DNA from: Vibrio pomeroyi
Lineage (GTDB): Bacteria; Pseudomonadota; Gammaproteobacteria; Enterobacterales; Vibrionaceae
DNA: 64,000 nt
Direction of reading: 5' to 3'
Assembly: GCF_024347595.1 (NCBI RefSeq)
Contig: NZ_AP025506.1
Location: 2,418,001-2,482,000 of the forward strand
A model generated the notes under the pieces. The model did no database searches and had not been told where the DNA came from. It saw only the letters and a list, made by a program, of their open reading frames with translations. Positions 31,525 to 42,615 of the stretch are shown here, piece by piece. Positions within the stretch are counted from its first letter, which is position 1. Each line of letters begins with the position of its first letter. The position numbers and the translations under genes are program-made.

Positions 31525-32109
31525 ATCGCTTTGCTAAGGGTTATTTTTCGGAAGTCGTGAGTGTTTGCCTAATTCAAATTTACCACATTCACGCTTTACG
31601 GTGTACTAAGAAACTGCACCGAGAAACAGTACCAAAAAATATTCCTCTATACTGAGCCTAATCCACCATTTCCATCGCTGCAAATAAAAGATCTCGATTA
31701 ACAGGATTAACATATGTGATTGATTAAAAAGACGCCATAACTATTGATACTGACGATAAGATCACCGCTAAGTTACTATTTAGTTAATAATTTGCAGTTA
31801 ATCTCGAATGTGATTTGTTATTAAATTTGATCAATTTTATACCAATTTGCTATTGACTGTGCTCAATCATTAGCTACATTGGAGCTAAAAGGTTTTTTAA
31901 TACATTTTTGCAACATGATTTAAAACCAGTAACACGCTTTAAAACTTAACAATAAGGAATAATTACGCAGGGTAGCGTTAATTTCCGTAAGCAATGTATG
32001 AGATTCAAGCTATCAGCTGAAATTCTTTAGGTGATAGGAATGATATCAATCTGACTTACAACAATTGATATAACAACGTTAGTAACAAAATGCATGAGGG
32101 ATGTATAGC
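31525..32109. other. Divergent region between clpS and cspD with a long cspD leader
   Basis: A candidate sigma-70 promoter for cspD lies at 31853-31880 (TTGACT, 16 bases, TACATT). It leaves a leader of about 220 bases before the cspD ATG. The leader includes a hairpin (CTATCA...TGATAG near 32010-32037). No ORF is supported. Confidence 0.5.
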
Positions 32110-32331
32110 ATGGCTACAGGTACAGTAAAATGGTTTAACAATGCCAAAGGGTTTGGCTTTATTTGTCCAGAAGGTGAAGACGGCGATATTTTCGCGCACT
32201 ACTCCACAATACAAATGGAAGGTTATCGAACCTTAAAGGCTGGTCAGCAGGTCGACTATGAAGTAGAAAGTGGACCTAAAGGCTCGCACGCTAGCTCTGT
32301 TGTTCCTGTAGAAGGCAGCGCCGCAAAATAG
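32110..32331 (+). CDS. cspD: Cold-shock-like protein CspD
   Basis: The 73-residue protein has one cold-shock domain with RNP1 (KGFGFI) and RNP2 (DIFAHYS). The sequence ATGTVKWFNNAKGFGFICPE is the CspD type. In E. coli CspD binds single-stranded DNA, inhibits replication in stationary phase, and lies beside clpSA, as here. I take ATG 32110 with GAGGG upstream, not the frame start at 32101. It is divergent from clpS. Confidence 0.94.
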   Translation: MATGTVKWFNNAKGFGFICPEGEDGDIFAHYSTIQMEGYRTLKAGQQVDYEVESGPKGSHASSVVPVEGSAAK

Positions 32332-32395
32332 GCGAATGCCAACTCATGTTAACCTTCATACGTCGTGCTTAACGGCTGACAGGTAAACAGAATAT

Positions 32396-32446
32396 TGAAA
32401 CCGCTCATTTAATACCTGTAATACAGGATTACGTGAGCGGTTTTTT
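32396..32446 (+). terminator. cspD terminator
   Basis: CCGCTCA (32401-32407) pairs with TGAGCGG (32434-32440), with an inner CCTGTAATACAGG hairpin, followed by six Ts. Confidence 0.85.
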
Positions 32447-32529
32447 CGTTTTGGGAGCTCTAAGATTCCCCACTAAACAATGAGTTCGAGGATGTGTTCC
32501 TACCAAGCCAGGCCTAGGAGATGACAAAA

Positions 32530-32570
32530 GAACAAAAAAGACGCTTTAACGTTACCGTTAAAGCGTCTCT
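32530..32570 (-). terminator. icd terminator
   Basis: A perfect 13-bp stem (AGACGCTTTAACG with CGTTAAAGCGTCT, loop TTAC), then Ts on the minus strand. Confidence 0.92.
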
Positions 32571-32658
32571 CGTTTTGACTTTATCTATTACTTAGCCATC
32601 AAACTAAGTAACTCATTAACAAATCACGTTCATGAGTTACTAACGATGAGTCCGATCA

Positions 32659-35204
<2,546 letters not shown>

Positions 35205-35933
35205 ATGTCTACTCGCTCACGCAGCGCATCTCGTTCAGACAAACCCGCTCGTTCTGGCGCCACATTAAAACAAAGCGGCAACAGACAAGGCCGAAACGGT
35301 GATAAAAATAACACTGGTAATTCGCATAAGAAATCGCACTCAAGTAAACACAGATACAAAGCGAAACCTGCGAACGCAAAACCTAAAATTGCACTCGAAG
35401 ATCGCAAGGTTATTTTGTTCAACAAGCCATTCGATACCTTAAGCCAATTCACTGATGGAGAAGGCAGAAAAACACTGGCTGATTTTATTCCAGTTAAAGA
35501 TGTTTATGCCGCAGGCCGACTTGATCGTGACAGCGAAGGGCTATTGGTCTTGACCAACGATGGCATATTTCAAGCTAAGCTGACTCAACCGAACTCAAAA
35601 TCACCAAAGACTTACTGGGTACAGGTTGAAGGCGCACCTTCTGAGGAAGATTTAGATAAATTGAGAAAAGGTGTAGAACTAAAAGATGGTATGACGTTAC
35701 CTGCTAAGGTGGAGTTAATGTCTGAACCTGCTGTTTGGGAGAGAACTCCTCCAGTAAGGTTTAGAGCCGCTATACCAACAACCTGGTTAGCAATTACTAT
35801 CATTGAAGGGCGCAACCGTCAGGTAAGACGCATGACAGCAAATATCGGCTTCCCTACCCTGCGCCTTATTCGCTATTCAATGGGTGACATGAACGTAGGT
35901 CAGCTTCAGCCTGGTGAGTGGAAAGAGATTTAA
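35205..35933 (+). CDS. rluE: 23S rRNA pseudouridine synthase E (RluE)
   Basis: The 242-residue RsuA/RluE-family enzyme makes pseudouridine 2457 in 23S rRNA in E. coli. The catalytic motif ([19 protein letters not shown], Asp in GRLD) and the C-terminal KTYWVQVEG and [20 protein letters not shown] stretches are clear. The first 60 residues form a basic Ser/Arg/Lys/Asn-rich extension. An AAGG ribosome site precedes ATG 35205. Terminators follow. Confidence 0.93.
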   Translation: MSTRSRSASRSDKPARSGATLKQSGNRQGRNGDKNNTGNSHKKSHSSKHRYKAKPANAKPKIALEDRKVILFNKPFDTLSQFTDGEGRKTLADFIPVKDVYAAGRLDRDSEGLLVLTNDGIFQAKLTQPNSKSPKTYWVQVEGAPSEEDLDKLRKGVELKDGMTLPAKVELMSEPAVWERTPPVRFRAAIPTTWLAITIIEGRNRQVRRMTANIGFPTLRLIRYSMGDMNVGQLQPGEWKEI

Positions 35934-35953
35934 AGTCTAAATACCGAGAATAT

Positions 35954-35987
35954 AAAAATGGCCGCTAGTTTGAGCGGCCATTTTTAT
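35954..35987 (+). terminator. rluE terminator
   Basis: AAAAATGGCCGCT pairs with AGCGGCCATTTTT, 20 bases past the stop. Confidence 0.9.
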
Positions 35988-36010
35988 ATGCGTTGACAAA
36001 TATCAGACAC

Positions 36011-36037
36011 AAAAAAGCCAGTCATAAGACTGGCTTT
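36011..36037 (-). terminator. Porin gene terminator
   Basis: AAAAGCCAGTC-ATAA-GACTGGCTTTT, with a T-run on the minus strand, 31 bases past the porin stop. Confidence 0.9.
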
Positions 36038-36067
36038 TACAGCGTTACTTAACTAAGAGTTAGACTA

Positions 36068-37111
36068 TTAGAAGTAGTAGTAAGCAGCTGCGAATACGAA
36101 TGTCTCTTCGTCAGAGCTCTCAGCACGAACACCTTGTGGTACGTCAAGCTCTTGCTTGATATCGATACCCATGTCTAGGCGATCGCTGTGCGTGTACATT
36201 ACTGCAACGTTCATGTAGCTGTAATCTTTGTCAGCAACAAAATCTTGCTCTTTAGTGTTTGCACCGTAACCAGCAGCAACAGTTACTTGCTCAGATGCAG
36301 TGAATGCGCCTGATAGGTAGTAACCAGTGTTCTTCTTATTTGTTGCATTTGTTTTGCTTGCGTCTTTCTCACCGTCATCAATCCAAGTATTGAAACCTAG
36401 TTTTACAGCATCGCCAACTTTAACATTACCAGAAACAGAGGTTACCGTGTAATCTGCTTCGTCACGATCTTCGTAACCAGCGTAGATGTTGAAGATTTCG
36501 TGTTCGAAACCAACGTAACCGTTCACACCTTTGTCAGCAGCAGAGTGGCTTTCGTCTGTTTCAAAGTAAGAAACACCGTAAGCAAAACCAGAAGTAGCAC
36601 CTTGGAACTTAACAACGTTGAATGCATCAGAAGCATCGCCAGCAGAAGCACCAAACTCGTAAGTCATATCACCAGCACCATCAACTTTATCTAGAGCTGT
36701 ATCATTTTCCCAACCGAAAGATGCAACACCAAAACCAGTGTCAAAACCTAACCATGCTTTATCAACGTCAGTATTTGGACCAGACTCGATGCCGCCGTAT
36801 ACTTCTGAAACTTTAGCTGACTCGTTTGTGTCAGAAATGTAGTTCATCATTAAGTCAGTTTCAAAGTAACCAACCCAACGGTTGTTTTTGTAGCTTACAG
36901 CTAGTGTTAGAGCAGTTGCCCAATCATCGTAGAATGCACCAGAGTATGAATCGTAGTAACCACCAACACCCCAAGCACCAGATACTGAGAATTGGTCTTT
37001 GTGCATGTCTTCAAACTCAAACATTGGCTTAGAGTTTTGAGAACTTGTTTCAACTGCGAATGCAGAAGTTGATACCGCTGCGATAGCTAGCGCTAATAGA
37101 GTCTTTTTCAT
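36068..37111 (-). CDS. Outer-membrane porin (OmpT position)
   Basis: The 347-residue protein has a signal peptide (MKKTLLALAIAAVSTSAFA), then a beta-rich sequence with alternating residues and Tyr/Trp girdles, and ends in aromatic YYYF, the Phe needed for outer-membrane assembly. It is of the Gram-negative trimeric porin type. In V. cholerae the gene next to dinG is ompT, a porin subject to ToxR and CRP control; I base the OmpT comparison on this position, not on alignment, so I leave the symbol blank. The upstream region is long, A-rich and divergent from dinG. Confidence 0.82.
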   Translation of the reverse strand: MKKTLLALAIAAVSTSAFAVETSSQNSKPMFEFEDMHKDQFSVSGAWGVGGYYDSYSGAFYDDWATALTLAVSYKNNRWVGYFETDLMMNYISDTNESAKVSEVYGGIESGPNTDVDKAWLGFDTGFGVASFGWENDTALDKVDGAGDMTYEFGASAGDASDAFNVVKFQGATSGFAYGVSYFETDESHSAADKGVNGYVGFEHEIFNIYAGYEDRDEADYTVTSVSGNVKVGDAVKLGFNTWIDDGEKDASKTNATNKKNTGYYLSGAFTASEQVTVAAGYGANTKEQDFVADKDYSYMNVAVMYTHSDRLDMGIDIKQELDVPQGVRAESSDEETFVFAAAYYYF

Positions 37112-37625
37112 AATAAATCCACTGCCTTTTCTAAGAATGGGAGATCCTTGCCCGGTTCCCTTTTATTTTTTATGACTGGTCATCACCACTCTTTGTTGGT
37201 TAATCACCGTCACTAAATTTCGAGGTCTAGATTGCAAAAGATTATCCTGCGTGTCAAATAAACTAAAAACAAACCTAAAAAAAACATAAATCAATCAAAA
37301 TCAAAGACTTACATTTTTTTTCATTGTTTTACGAGCAGGTTATCCTTAGTTTTACCAGGAAATATAATAACCCAAAAAAAGAACAAAACAGAATTAAACA
37401 CCACCAACAATCTAAAAAACAACCAACAATCAGAGTTTAACACCTACAAGCCAGTCTTTTTTAATATTTATATTTCGCAAGATAAATAAAATCGTTAAGT
37501 TCCTGATGGTTCAGTTTTTTTTTGTGAACAAGATCTACCTTTGGTTCAAAAGCAAGCTATTTCACGGTAAATGTACCGACTAGTGATATGTGCTACTATC
37601 CTCGCTCCGTTACGTAGGTCACAGT
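37112..37625. other. Divergent A-rich region between the porin gene and dinG
   Basis: About 514 bases with strong strand bias in A and AC runs (37255-37480). A weak CRP-like site (TGTGA plus an imperfect half) lies at 37527-37543. No ORF is supported. Confidence 0.55.
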
Positions 37626-39701
37626 ATGCTAACTACTAAAATTCAAAATTCTATTCGCACCAGTTATCAAAACCTCCAAGATCAGTTGGACAACTTTGTA
37701 CCTAGACGTGCTCAAAATTACCTTGTTGCAGAAATCGCGAAGACACTTTGTGGTCAATACCACAAAAGTAATCGCATGATTGTTGCTGAAGCAGGAACGG
37801 GGATTGGTAAATCACTTGCTTATTTAATGGCGACGATCCCGGTTGCGGTACTCAACAATCGAAAAATCGTCATTTCAACAGCGACAGTTGCACTTCAAGA
37901 ACAACTCGTAAATAAAGATCTCCCTCTATATAGAAGACTAACTGATAGAGAGTTCTCTTTTATACTCGCCAAAGGTAGACAGCGTTATTGCTGTGCCGAA
38001 AAGCTAGCCGCTGCTTGTGGGGTTGATGGTGGTCAGATGGCTATGTTCGAATCCAAGCCAAAGCAAAAAGACATCGAACAATTACAGACCATGTACCGCA
38101 GTTTGACTCAAGGTAAATGGGATGGTGACCGTGATTCATGGCCGAAACCAATCGACAATATGATTTGGCAAATGATTGTCAGTGATAAGCACAGCTGTAA
38201 TAACAGTATGCCTACTCATAGAGACTGCCCTTTCCAAAAAGCACGCTCAGAGCTAGATAAAGCAGACGTGATTATTGCCAATCACAGCTTGGTGATGGCA
38301 GACGCTGACTTAGGTGGCGGCGTGATACTGCCAGAGCCAGAAAACAGCATCTATATATTCGATGAGGCTCACCACTTACCACACGTAGCGAGAGATCACT
38401 CGTCTGCGGCGGCAAGCTTAAAAGGTGCCGCCTCATGGCTAGAGCGTTTAAATCAATCCATCACCAAGCTTTCAGGCTTGGCGGATGAAAAACGAGTGGG
38501 TCGATTCAGAAATGAATTGCAAGATTCTGTACAACAGCTAATTCCTACTCTGACTCAGCTAAGCAAGCAGTTTGACGCCACCCATTTTGAAGATGGATTG
38601 TACCGTTTTGAACATGGTGACTTACCAGAATGGTTAGAGAACGAATCTAAAGACCTCAAACAATTGAGTCAAAAAGCAAGTCAGGCTGTCGCGAAGATTG
38701 CTGACCTTATTGCTGAACGTGTTAAAGATGGAGAACTTTCAGCGAAATTAGCCGAGCCTGCACTTGCAGAAATCGGCTTCTATATACAGAGAACAGAAAA
38801 CCTAGCGCAAGTTTGGCGCTTAATGGCCGAACCTAAACGCGAAAAAGGCGCGCCTTTAGCTCGCTGGCTTGAACTCAATAAAGAGAGTGAAGGCGATTTC
38901 GTCGTGAATGTTTCACCACTCGAAGTTGGCTGGCAGCTTGACCAACAGATTTGGAGTCGTTGTGTCGGTGCGGTGTTAGTTTCTGCGACCATGAGAGCTC
39001 TCAACTCGTTCAGCTTTTTCTGTCACCAAGCGGGGATCAGTCAAAAAGAAGACGATGGCGTGCAATTTCTGGCTTTGGCATCTCCGTTCGATTATCAAAA
39101 TCAGGCGGAGCTGATTGTGCCTGCCATGAAATACGAACCGCAGGCGCCTCAGTTTACCGAATATCTTATTGAAATTTTGCCTAAGGTAATAGAAGACAAC
39201 AAAGCCAATCTCGTTCTATTCTCTTCTTACTGGCAAATGAATAAAGTTGCAGAAGCTTTGGCAACAGATTTCGTTAAAAAGTCATGGGCTTTACAGGTTC
39301 AAGGTGATACTTCACGCACCGAAATCCTAAAAAAACATAAAAAGCTTATAGACCAAGGTAAAACAAGCGTTCTTTTTGGAACTGGCAGCTTTTCAGAGGG
39401 TCTTGATCTACCAGGAGAGCTTCTTGAAAACCTGGTTATTACCAAGATTCCTTTTGGCGTTCCTACGTCACCTGTAGAACAAGCGCATTCAGAATATATT
39501 GAATCACGTGGCGGTAATCCTTTTATGCAGATAACTGTTCCAGAAGCGAGTAAAAAGCTTATTCAATCTGTCGGTCGACTACTGCGTAAAGAACGAGATT
39601 CTGGTAAAGTCACGATCCTTGATAGACGCATAGTCACGAAGCGATACGGGAAGTCCCTACTCGACTCACTACCGCCTTTTAAAAGAACAATAAAATACTA
39701 A
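37626..39701 (+). CDS. dinG: ATP-dependent DNA helicase DinG
   Basis: The 691-residue product is an XPD-like superfamily 2 helicase with Walker A (AEAGTGIGKSLAYL), a cysteine cluster for the iron-sulfur domain (RYCCAEKLAAACG through CNNSMPTHRDCPF), a DEAH motif (FDEAHHLPHVA) and motif VI (QSVGRLLRKERDSGK). E. coli DinG is an SOS-induced helicase that unwinds R-loops and D-loops. No clear LexA box was found just upstream. I place the start at ATG 37626 (MLTTKIQN), with TAGG upstream, not the frame start 37590. Confidence 0.94.
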   Translation: MLTTKIQNSIRTSYQNLQDQLDNFVPRRAQNYLVAEIAKTLCGQYHKSNRMIVAEAGTGIGKSLAYLMATIPVAVLNNRKIVISTATVALQEQLVNKDLPLYRRLTDREFSFILAKGRQRYCCAEKLAAACGVDGGQMAMFESKPKQKDIEQLQTMYRSLTQGKWDGDRDSWPKPIDNMIWQMIVSDKHSCNNSMPTHRDCPFQKARSELDKADVIIANHSLVMADADLGGGVILPEPENSIYIFDEAHHLPHVARDHSSAAASLKGAASWLERLNQSITKLSGLADEKRVGRFRNELQDSVQQLIPTLTQLSKQFDATHFEDGLYRFEHGDLPEWLENESKDLKQLSQKASQAVAKIADLIAERVKDGELSAKLAEPALAEIGFYIQRTENLAQVWRLMAEPKREKGAPLARWLELNKESEGDFVVNVSPLEVGWQLDQQIWSRCVGAVLVSATMRALNSFSFFCHQAGISQKEDDGVQFLALASPFDYQNQAELIVPAMKYEPQAPQFTEYLIEILPKVIEDNKANLVLFSSYWQMNKVAEALATDFVKKSWALQVQGDTSRTEILKKHKKLIDQGKTSVLFGTGSFSEGLDLPGELLENLVITKIPFGVPTSPVEQAHSEYIESRGGNPFMQITVPEASKKLIQSVGRLLRKERDSGKVTILDRRIVTKRYGKSLLDSLPPFKRTIKY

Positions 39702-39828
39702 TTTTCCTACCCTAAAGGTAGTTATGGGCCAGTTATCGCTAGGCCCTGCATTCACAACCCAACATGATTAATCCATCGATTATTCGTGTGGCTGCCTCAA
39801 CAGCCAATAACGAGAACACTAGCTATTT

Positions 39829-40608
39829 ATGGAAATGATTGAGCCAACCATGTTGGTTATCCTCGCTCTAGTTGCATTTGCAGCGGGCTTTATTGATGCT
39901 GTCGCTGGTGGTGGTGGGATGTTAACCGTCCCAGCTTTGCTGTCGCTTGGCCTGCCGCCACATATTGCACTAGGGACAAACAAGCTCGCTGCAACATTTG
40001 CCTCATCGACCGCAGCCTTTACTTACTATCGTAAAAAGCTATTTAAGCCCGAATGTTGGATCAACGCATTCATTGCCACCTTGATAGGCGCGACTATTGG
40101 TACTTTAACCGTTGATGCGATAAGCACTGAGTGGCTAGAGAAAGTACTACCATTAGTTATTCTTGCTGCAGCGGTCTATACCATTTTTCACAAGACACCG
40201 AATGCCAATCACAACGTGTCACCGAAACCTTGCCCTGTGCTTAAGAAAAAGCAAAAGTATCAAGGTTTCATTCTTGGCTTTTACGATGGCGTTGCAGGCC
40301 CGGGAACTGGCGCATTTTGGACAGTAAGTTCTATGGTGCTTTATCGCCTAAACATCTTACTTGCTTCAGGCCTGTCCAAAGCAATGAACTTTACCAGTAA
40401 CTTCACTTCTTTAGTGACCTTTGCAATTCTTGGTCATATTGATTGGGTTCTTGGTTTAACCATGGGCGTTTGCTTAATGGCCGGGGCATTCGTTGGTGCA
40501 CACTCTGCAATTCGTTTTGGTGCGACATTTATACGACCTGTGTTTGTGACTGTGGTCAGCGTGCTTGCAATTAAACTGGCTTATGAAGCGTGGTTTGTAA
40601 ACTTATAG
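39829..40608 (+). CDS. TSUP (TauE/SafE) family permease
   Basis: The 259-residue membrane protein has about eight hydrophobic segments. The glycine-rich start (FIDAVAGGGGMLTVPALLSLG, with its repeat GVAGPGTGAFWTV) and the GTNKLAATFASS stretch are typical of YfcA/TauE/SafE transporters. Substrates of the family are organosulfur compounds or sulfite, but this one's is unknown. It precedes priC by 22 bases on the same strand, so the two may share a message. The start could instead be the Met at 39835; the ribosome site is poor. Confidence 0.88.
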   Translation: MEMIEPTMLVILALVAFAAGFIDAVAGGGGMLTVPALLSLGLPPHIALGTNKLAATFASSTAAFTYYRKKLFKPECWINAFIATLIGATIGTLTVDAISTEWLEKVLPLVILAAAVYTIFHKTPNANHNVSPKPCPVLKKKQKYQGFILGFYDGVAGPGTGAFWTVSSMVLYRLNILLASGLSKAMNFTSNFTSLVTFAILGHIDWVLGLTMGVCLMAGAFVGAHSAIRFGATFIRPVFVTVVSVLAIKLAYEAWFVNL

Positions 40609-40630
40609 CCACCAGCAAACGGGAAGCAAA

Positions 40631-41179
40631 ATGAATCAGTTTTCAAAGCTCAAAAGTGTTATCGATACCTTGATAGGCCATTGCTCTCAGGTCGATAAGT
40701 CTCGTGGCGCTTATCATCAAGCGCTGTTCGATCGAGCCTTGTTTAAGTGTGGAGCCTCGACTCTTCTTCCCTATGCCCTTGAAACTCAGGCGACTTATAA
40801 CACCATTATTCGTGAACAGAGCACCAATCAGCTCACTTCATCACGAGCAAATTATCTGACAGAAAGGCTAACCAACCAGATTGCAGCGATTCAGCGAGAG
40901 TTAGCCAACCACGATTTGCGCCTAGATAGGAAAAGTAAATCAGGGAAAAGCTTAAACGACTTGTACAACGAACTCGCACAACACCAAGATTGGCAGAAGC
41001 GACTCGTCGATTTAGTTCAAACACGAAAATTAGCGTTTGATTCTGCGCCACGCCACCATAAGAAAAAAGCGGAAGAGGCTTGGCAACTCGCAAAAGAACG
41101 ATTGGAACGCTGTGAGGACTCAATGAAGAACATTGAGAGATTGATTAACTTAGAGAACCCTAAGCGAAATGAGCACTGA
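40631..41179 (+). CDS. priC: Primosomal replication protein PriC
   Basis: The 182-residue helical protein belongs to the PriC (PriB/PriC) family. Family features include FDRALFKCGASTLLPYA near the N-terminus, then LANHDLRLD, QDWQKRLVDLVQTRK and the C-terminal helix AKERLERCEDSMKNIERL. PriC restarts replication at forks by loading DnaB without PriA-DnaT. The ybaM-like gene overlaps its 3' end by 11 bases; the same pair occurs in E. coli. Confidence 0.85.
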   Translation: MNQFSKLKSVIDTLIGHCSQVDKSRGAYHQALFDRALFKCGASTLLPYALETQATYNTIIREQSTNQLTSSRANYLTERLTNQIAAIQRELANHDLRLDRKSKSGKSLNDLYNELAQHQDWQKRLVDLVQTRKLAFDSAPRHHKKKAEEAWQLAKERLERCEDSMKNIERLINLENPKRNEH

Positions 41180-41339
41180 TAACACATCATCACCACTGGA
41201 TAATGCACCTGAAGAAGTTAAGTTAGCTGTCGACCTTATCTACTTACTCGAAAGCAACGAGATCGATCCTAAGGTTGCGTTAGAAGCAATTAAGATTGTC
41301 CAGCAAGATTTACAAGCCAAACTAGCATCTAGCATCTAG
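41169..41339 (+). CDS. ybaM: YbaM-like small protein (DUF2496)
   Basis: This 56-residue frame starts at ATG 41169, inside the end of priC in another frame, and ends at TAG 41337-41339. The sequence (LDNAPEEVKLAVDLIYLLES) matches E. coli YbaM, which also follows priC. The product is small, acidic and helical; no function is known. Its last codons (KLASSI) and stop codon are built from a 7-bp tandem repeat, so the C-terminus has probably been changed by repeat expansion. Confidence 0.85.
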   Translation: MSTDNTSSPLDNAPEEVKLAVDLIYLLESNEIDPKVALEAIKIVQQDLQAKLASSI

Positions 41340-41349
41340 CATCTAGCAT
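41322..41349. repeat. CTAGCAT heptamer array (4 copies) over the ybaM stop
   Basis: Four perfect direct copies of CTAGCAT. Rotated, the unit is CATCTAG, one base from the CATCTCG unit at 28744-28820. The TAG stop of the small gene lies in it. Confidence 0.95.
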
Positions 41350-41368
41350 AAAAATATACAGGATTCAC

Positions 41369-42502
41369 ATGTACCAACTTAGCTTTTCTATGCCCGAGTT
41401 TCTTGAAAACTACTGGCATAAAAAACCAACCATCTTAAAAGGTGGCTTGCAAAATTTCGTCGACCCAATTTCGCCGGAAGAACTTGCTGGTTTATCGATG
41501 GAAGAAGAAGTGGATTCTCGCTTTGTTTCTAACCTCGACAACAAATGGACAGCCGAACACGGTCCATTCACTGAAGAGAAGTTTGGGGAACTCACTGAAA
41601 CGCATTGGCAATTGATCGTTCAAGCAGCCAACCATTGGCATCAAGGTGCAAATCAACTGACTGAAGCGTTCCAACAACTACCAAACTGGTTGTTCGACGA
41701 TCTGATGATTTGCTACTCAGCACCTGAAGGCGGTGTTGGCCCTCACATTGATCAATACGATGTATTCATCATTCAAGGCCAAGGTAAGCGTCAATGGAAA
41801 GTGGGCGAAAAAGATGTTGGTCAATACAAAGAGACCGTACAAGCTTCTGCTCTACGCCAAATAGAAGGCTTTGAGCCAATCATTGATGAAACCTTAGAGC
41901 CAGGTGATATCCTTTATATCCCGCCAGGCTTCCCACACGAAGGCAACACGCTTGAACCATCAATGAGCTACTCGATTGGCTACCGCTCTCCTAAAGAGCA
42001 AGAGCTAATCAGTAACTTTGCCGACTTTGTGCTTGCTCATGATATGGGCGACGTGCACCTGCATGATCCAGAGTTCAAAACGCAAGATGGCTACGGCAAG
42101 ATTCGTTCGTCAGATTTGAGTAACCTAACTGATATGTTGAAGTCCGCATTAGAACAGCCTGAAACCGTGAGTGATTTCATGGGTTGTTTACTGAGCCAAT
42201 CACGCCATCAACTTGATATCGTTGCCCCAGAGCCACTATGGACTCAAGAAGAGATTGCTCAACACTTGGAGTCAGAAGGTGAAATCCACCGAGTGTCAGG
42301 CTTAAAAGCGCTCTACCACGAAAATGAAAGCAACACAGCTTACATCAATGGTGAAGTGGTTAAGGTTGATGAAGCGGATTCTTCTTTACTCAACATACTT
42401 TGCGATGAGACTGTAATTACTTCGGCTACTGCCCTATCTTCTTCTGGTATAACGGTCGTGACTGAATTAGTGAACAAAGGCTACTGGTTCATCGAAGAGT
42501 AA
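41369..42502 (+). CDS. roxA: Ribosomal oxygenase RoxA (L16 arginine 3-hydroxylase)
   Basis: The 377-residue JmjC-type Fe(II)/2-oxoglutarate oxygenase hydroxylates an arginine of ribosomal protein L16 in E. coli (YcfD). The metal ligands are clear: His126 and Asp128 in VGPHIDQYDVF and His190 in IPPGFPHEGNT. Dimerisation and C-terminal winged-helix regions follow. It lies 29 bases after the ybaM-like gene and may be the last gene of the priC-ybaM message, though the repeat lies between them. A strong terminator follows. Confidence 0.9.
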   Translation: MYQLSFSMPEFLENYWHKKPTILKGGLQNFVDPISPEELAGLSMEEEVDSRFVSNLDNKWTAEHGPFTEEKFGELTETHWQLIVQAANHWHQGANQLTEAFQQLPNWLFDDLMICYSAPEGGVGPHIDQYDVFIIQGQGKRQWKVGEKDVGQYKETVQASALRQIEGFEPIIDETLEPGDILYIPPGFPHEGNTLEPSMSYSIGYRSPKEQELISNFADFVLAHDMGDVHLHDPEFKTQDGYGKIRSSDLSNLTDMLKSALEQPETVSDFMGCLLSQSRHQLDIVAPEPLWTQEEIAQHLESEGEIHRVSGLKALYHENESNTAYINGEVVKVDEADSSLLNILCDETVITSATALSSSGITVVTELVNKGYWFIEE

Positions 42503-42549
42503 ACAGTATCAACCACTCGTTATCGACTCACTTTGGTAGCAAGATATAA

Positions 42550-42587
42550 AAAAAGGGACAAATGAAGATTTCATTTGTCCCTTTTTC
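42550..42587. terminator. Bidirectional terminator
   Basis: AAAAAGGGACAAATGAA pairs with TTCATTTGTCCCTTTTT, between convergent roxA and the chemoreceptor gene. Confidence 0.93.
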
Positions 42588-42615
42588 AATTCAAGAGTTG
42601 GTTAGGTCTTAATCG

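Larger units (their letters stand above)
32332..32658. other. Convergent intergenic region between cspD and icd
   Basis: Contains the cspD and icd terminators, each a strong hairpin, and no further ORF. Confidence 0.6.

Noticed and set aside
37527..37543. CRP site between porin and dinG
   Set aside because: Only one half (TGTGA) is good; kept only as a weak remark in the region entry.
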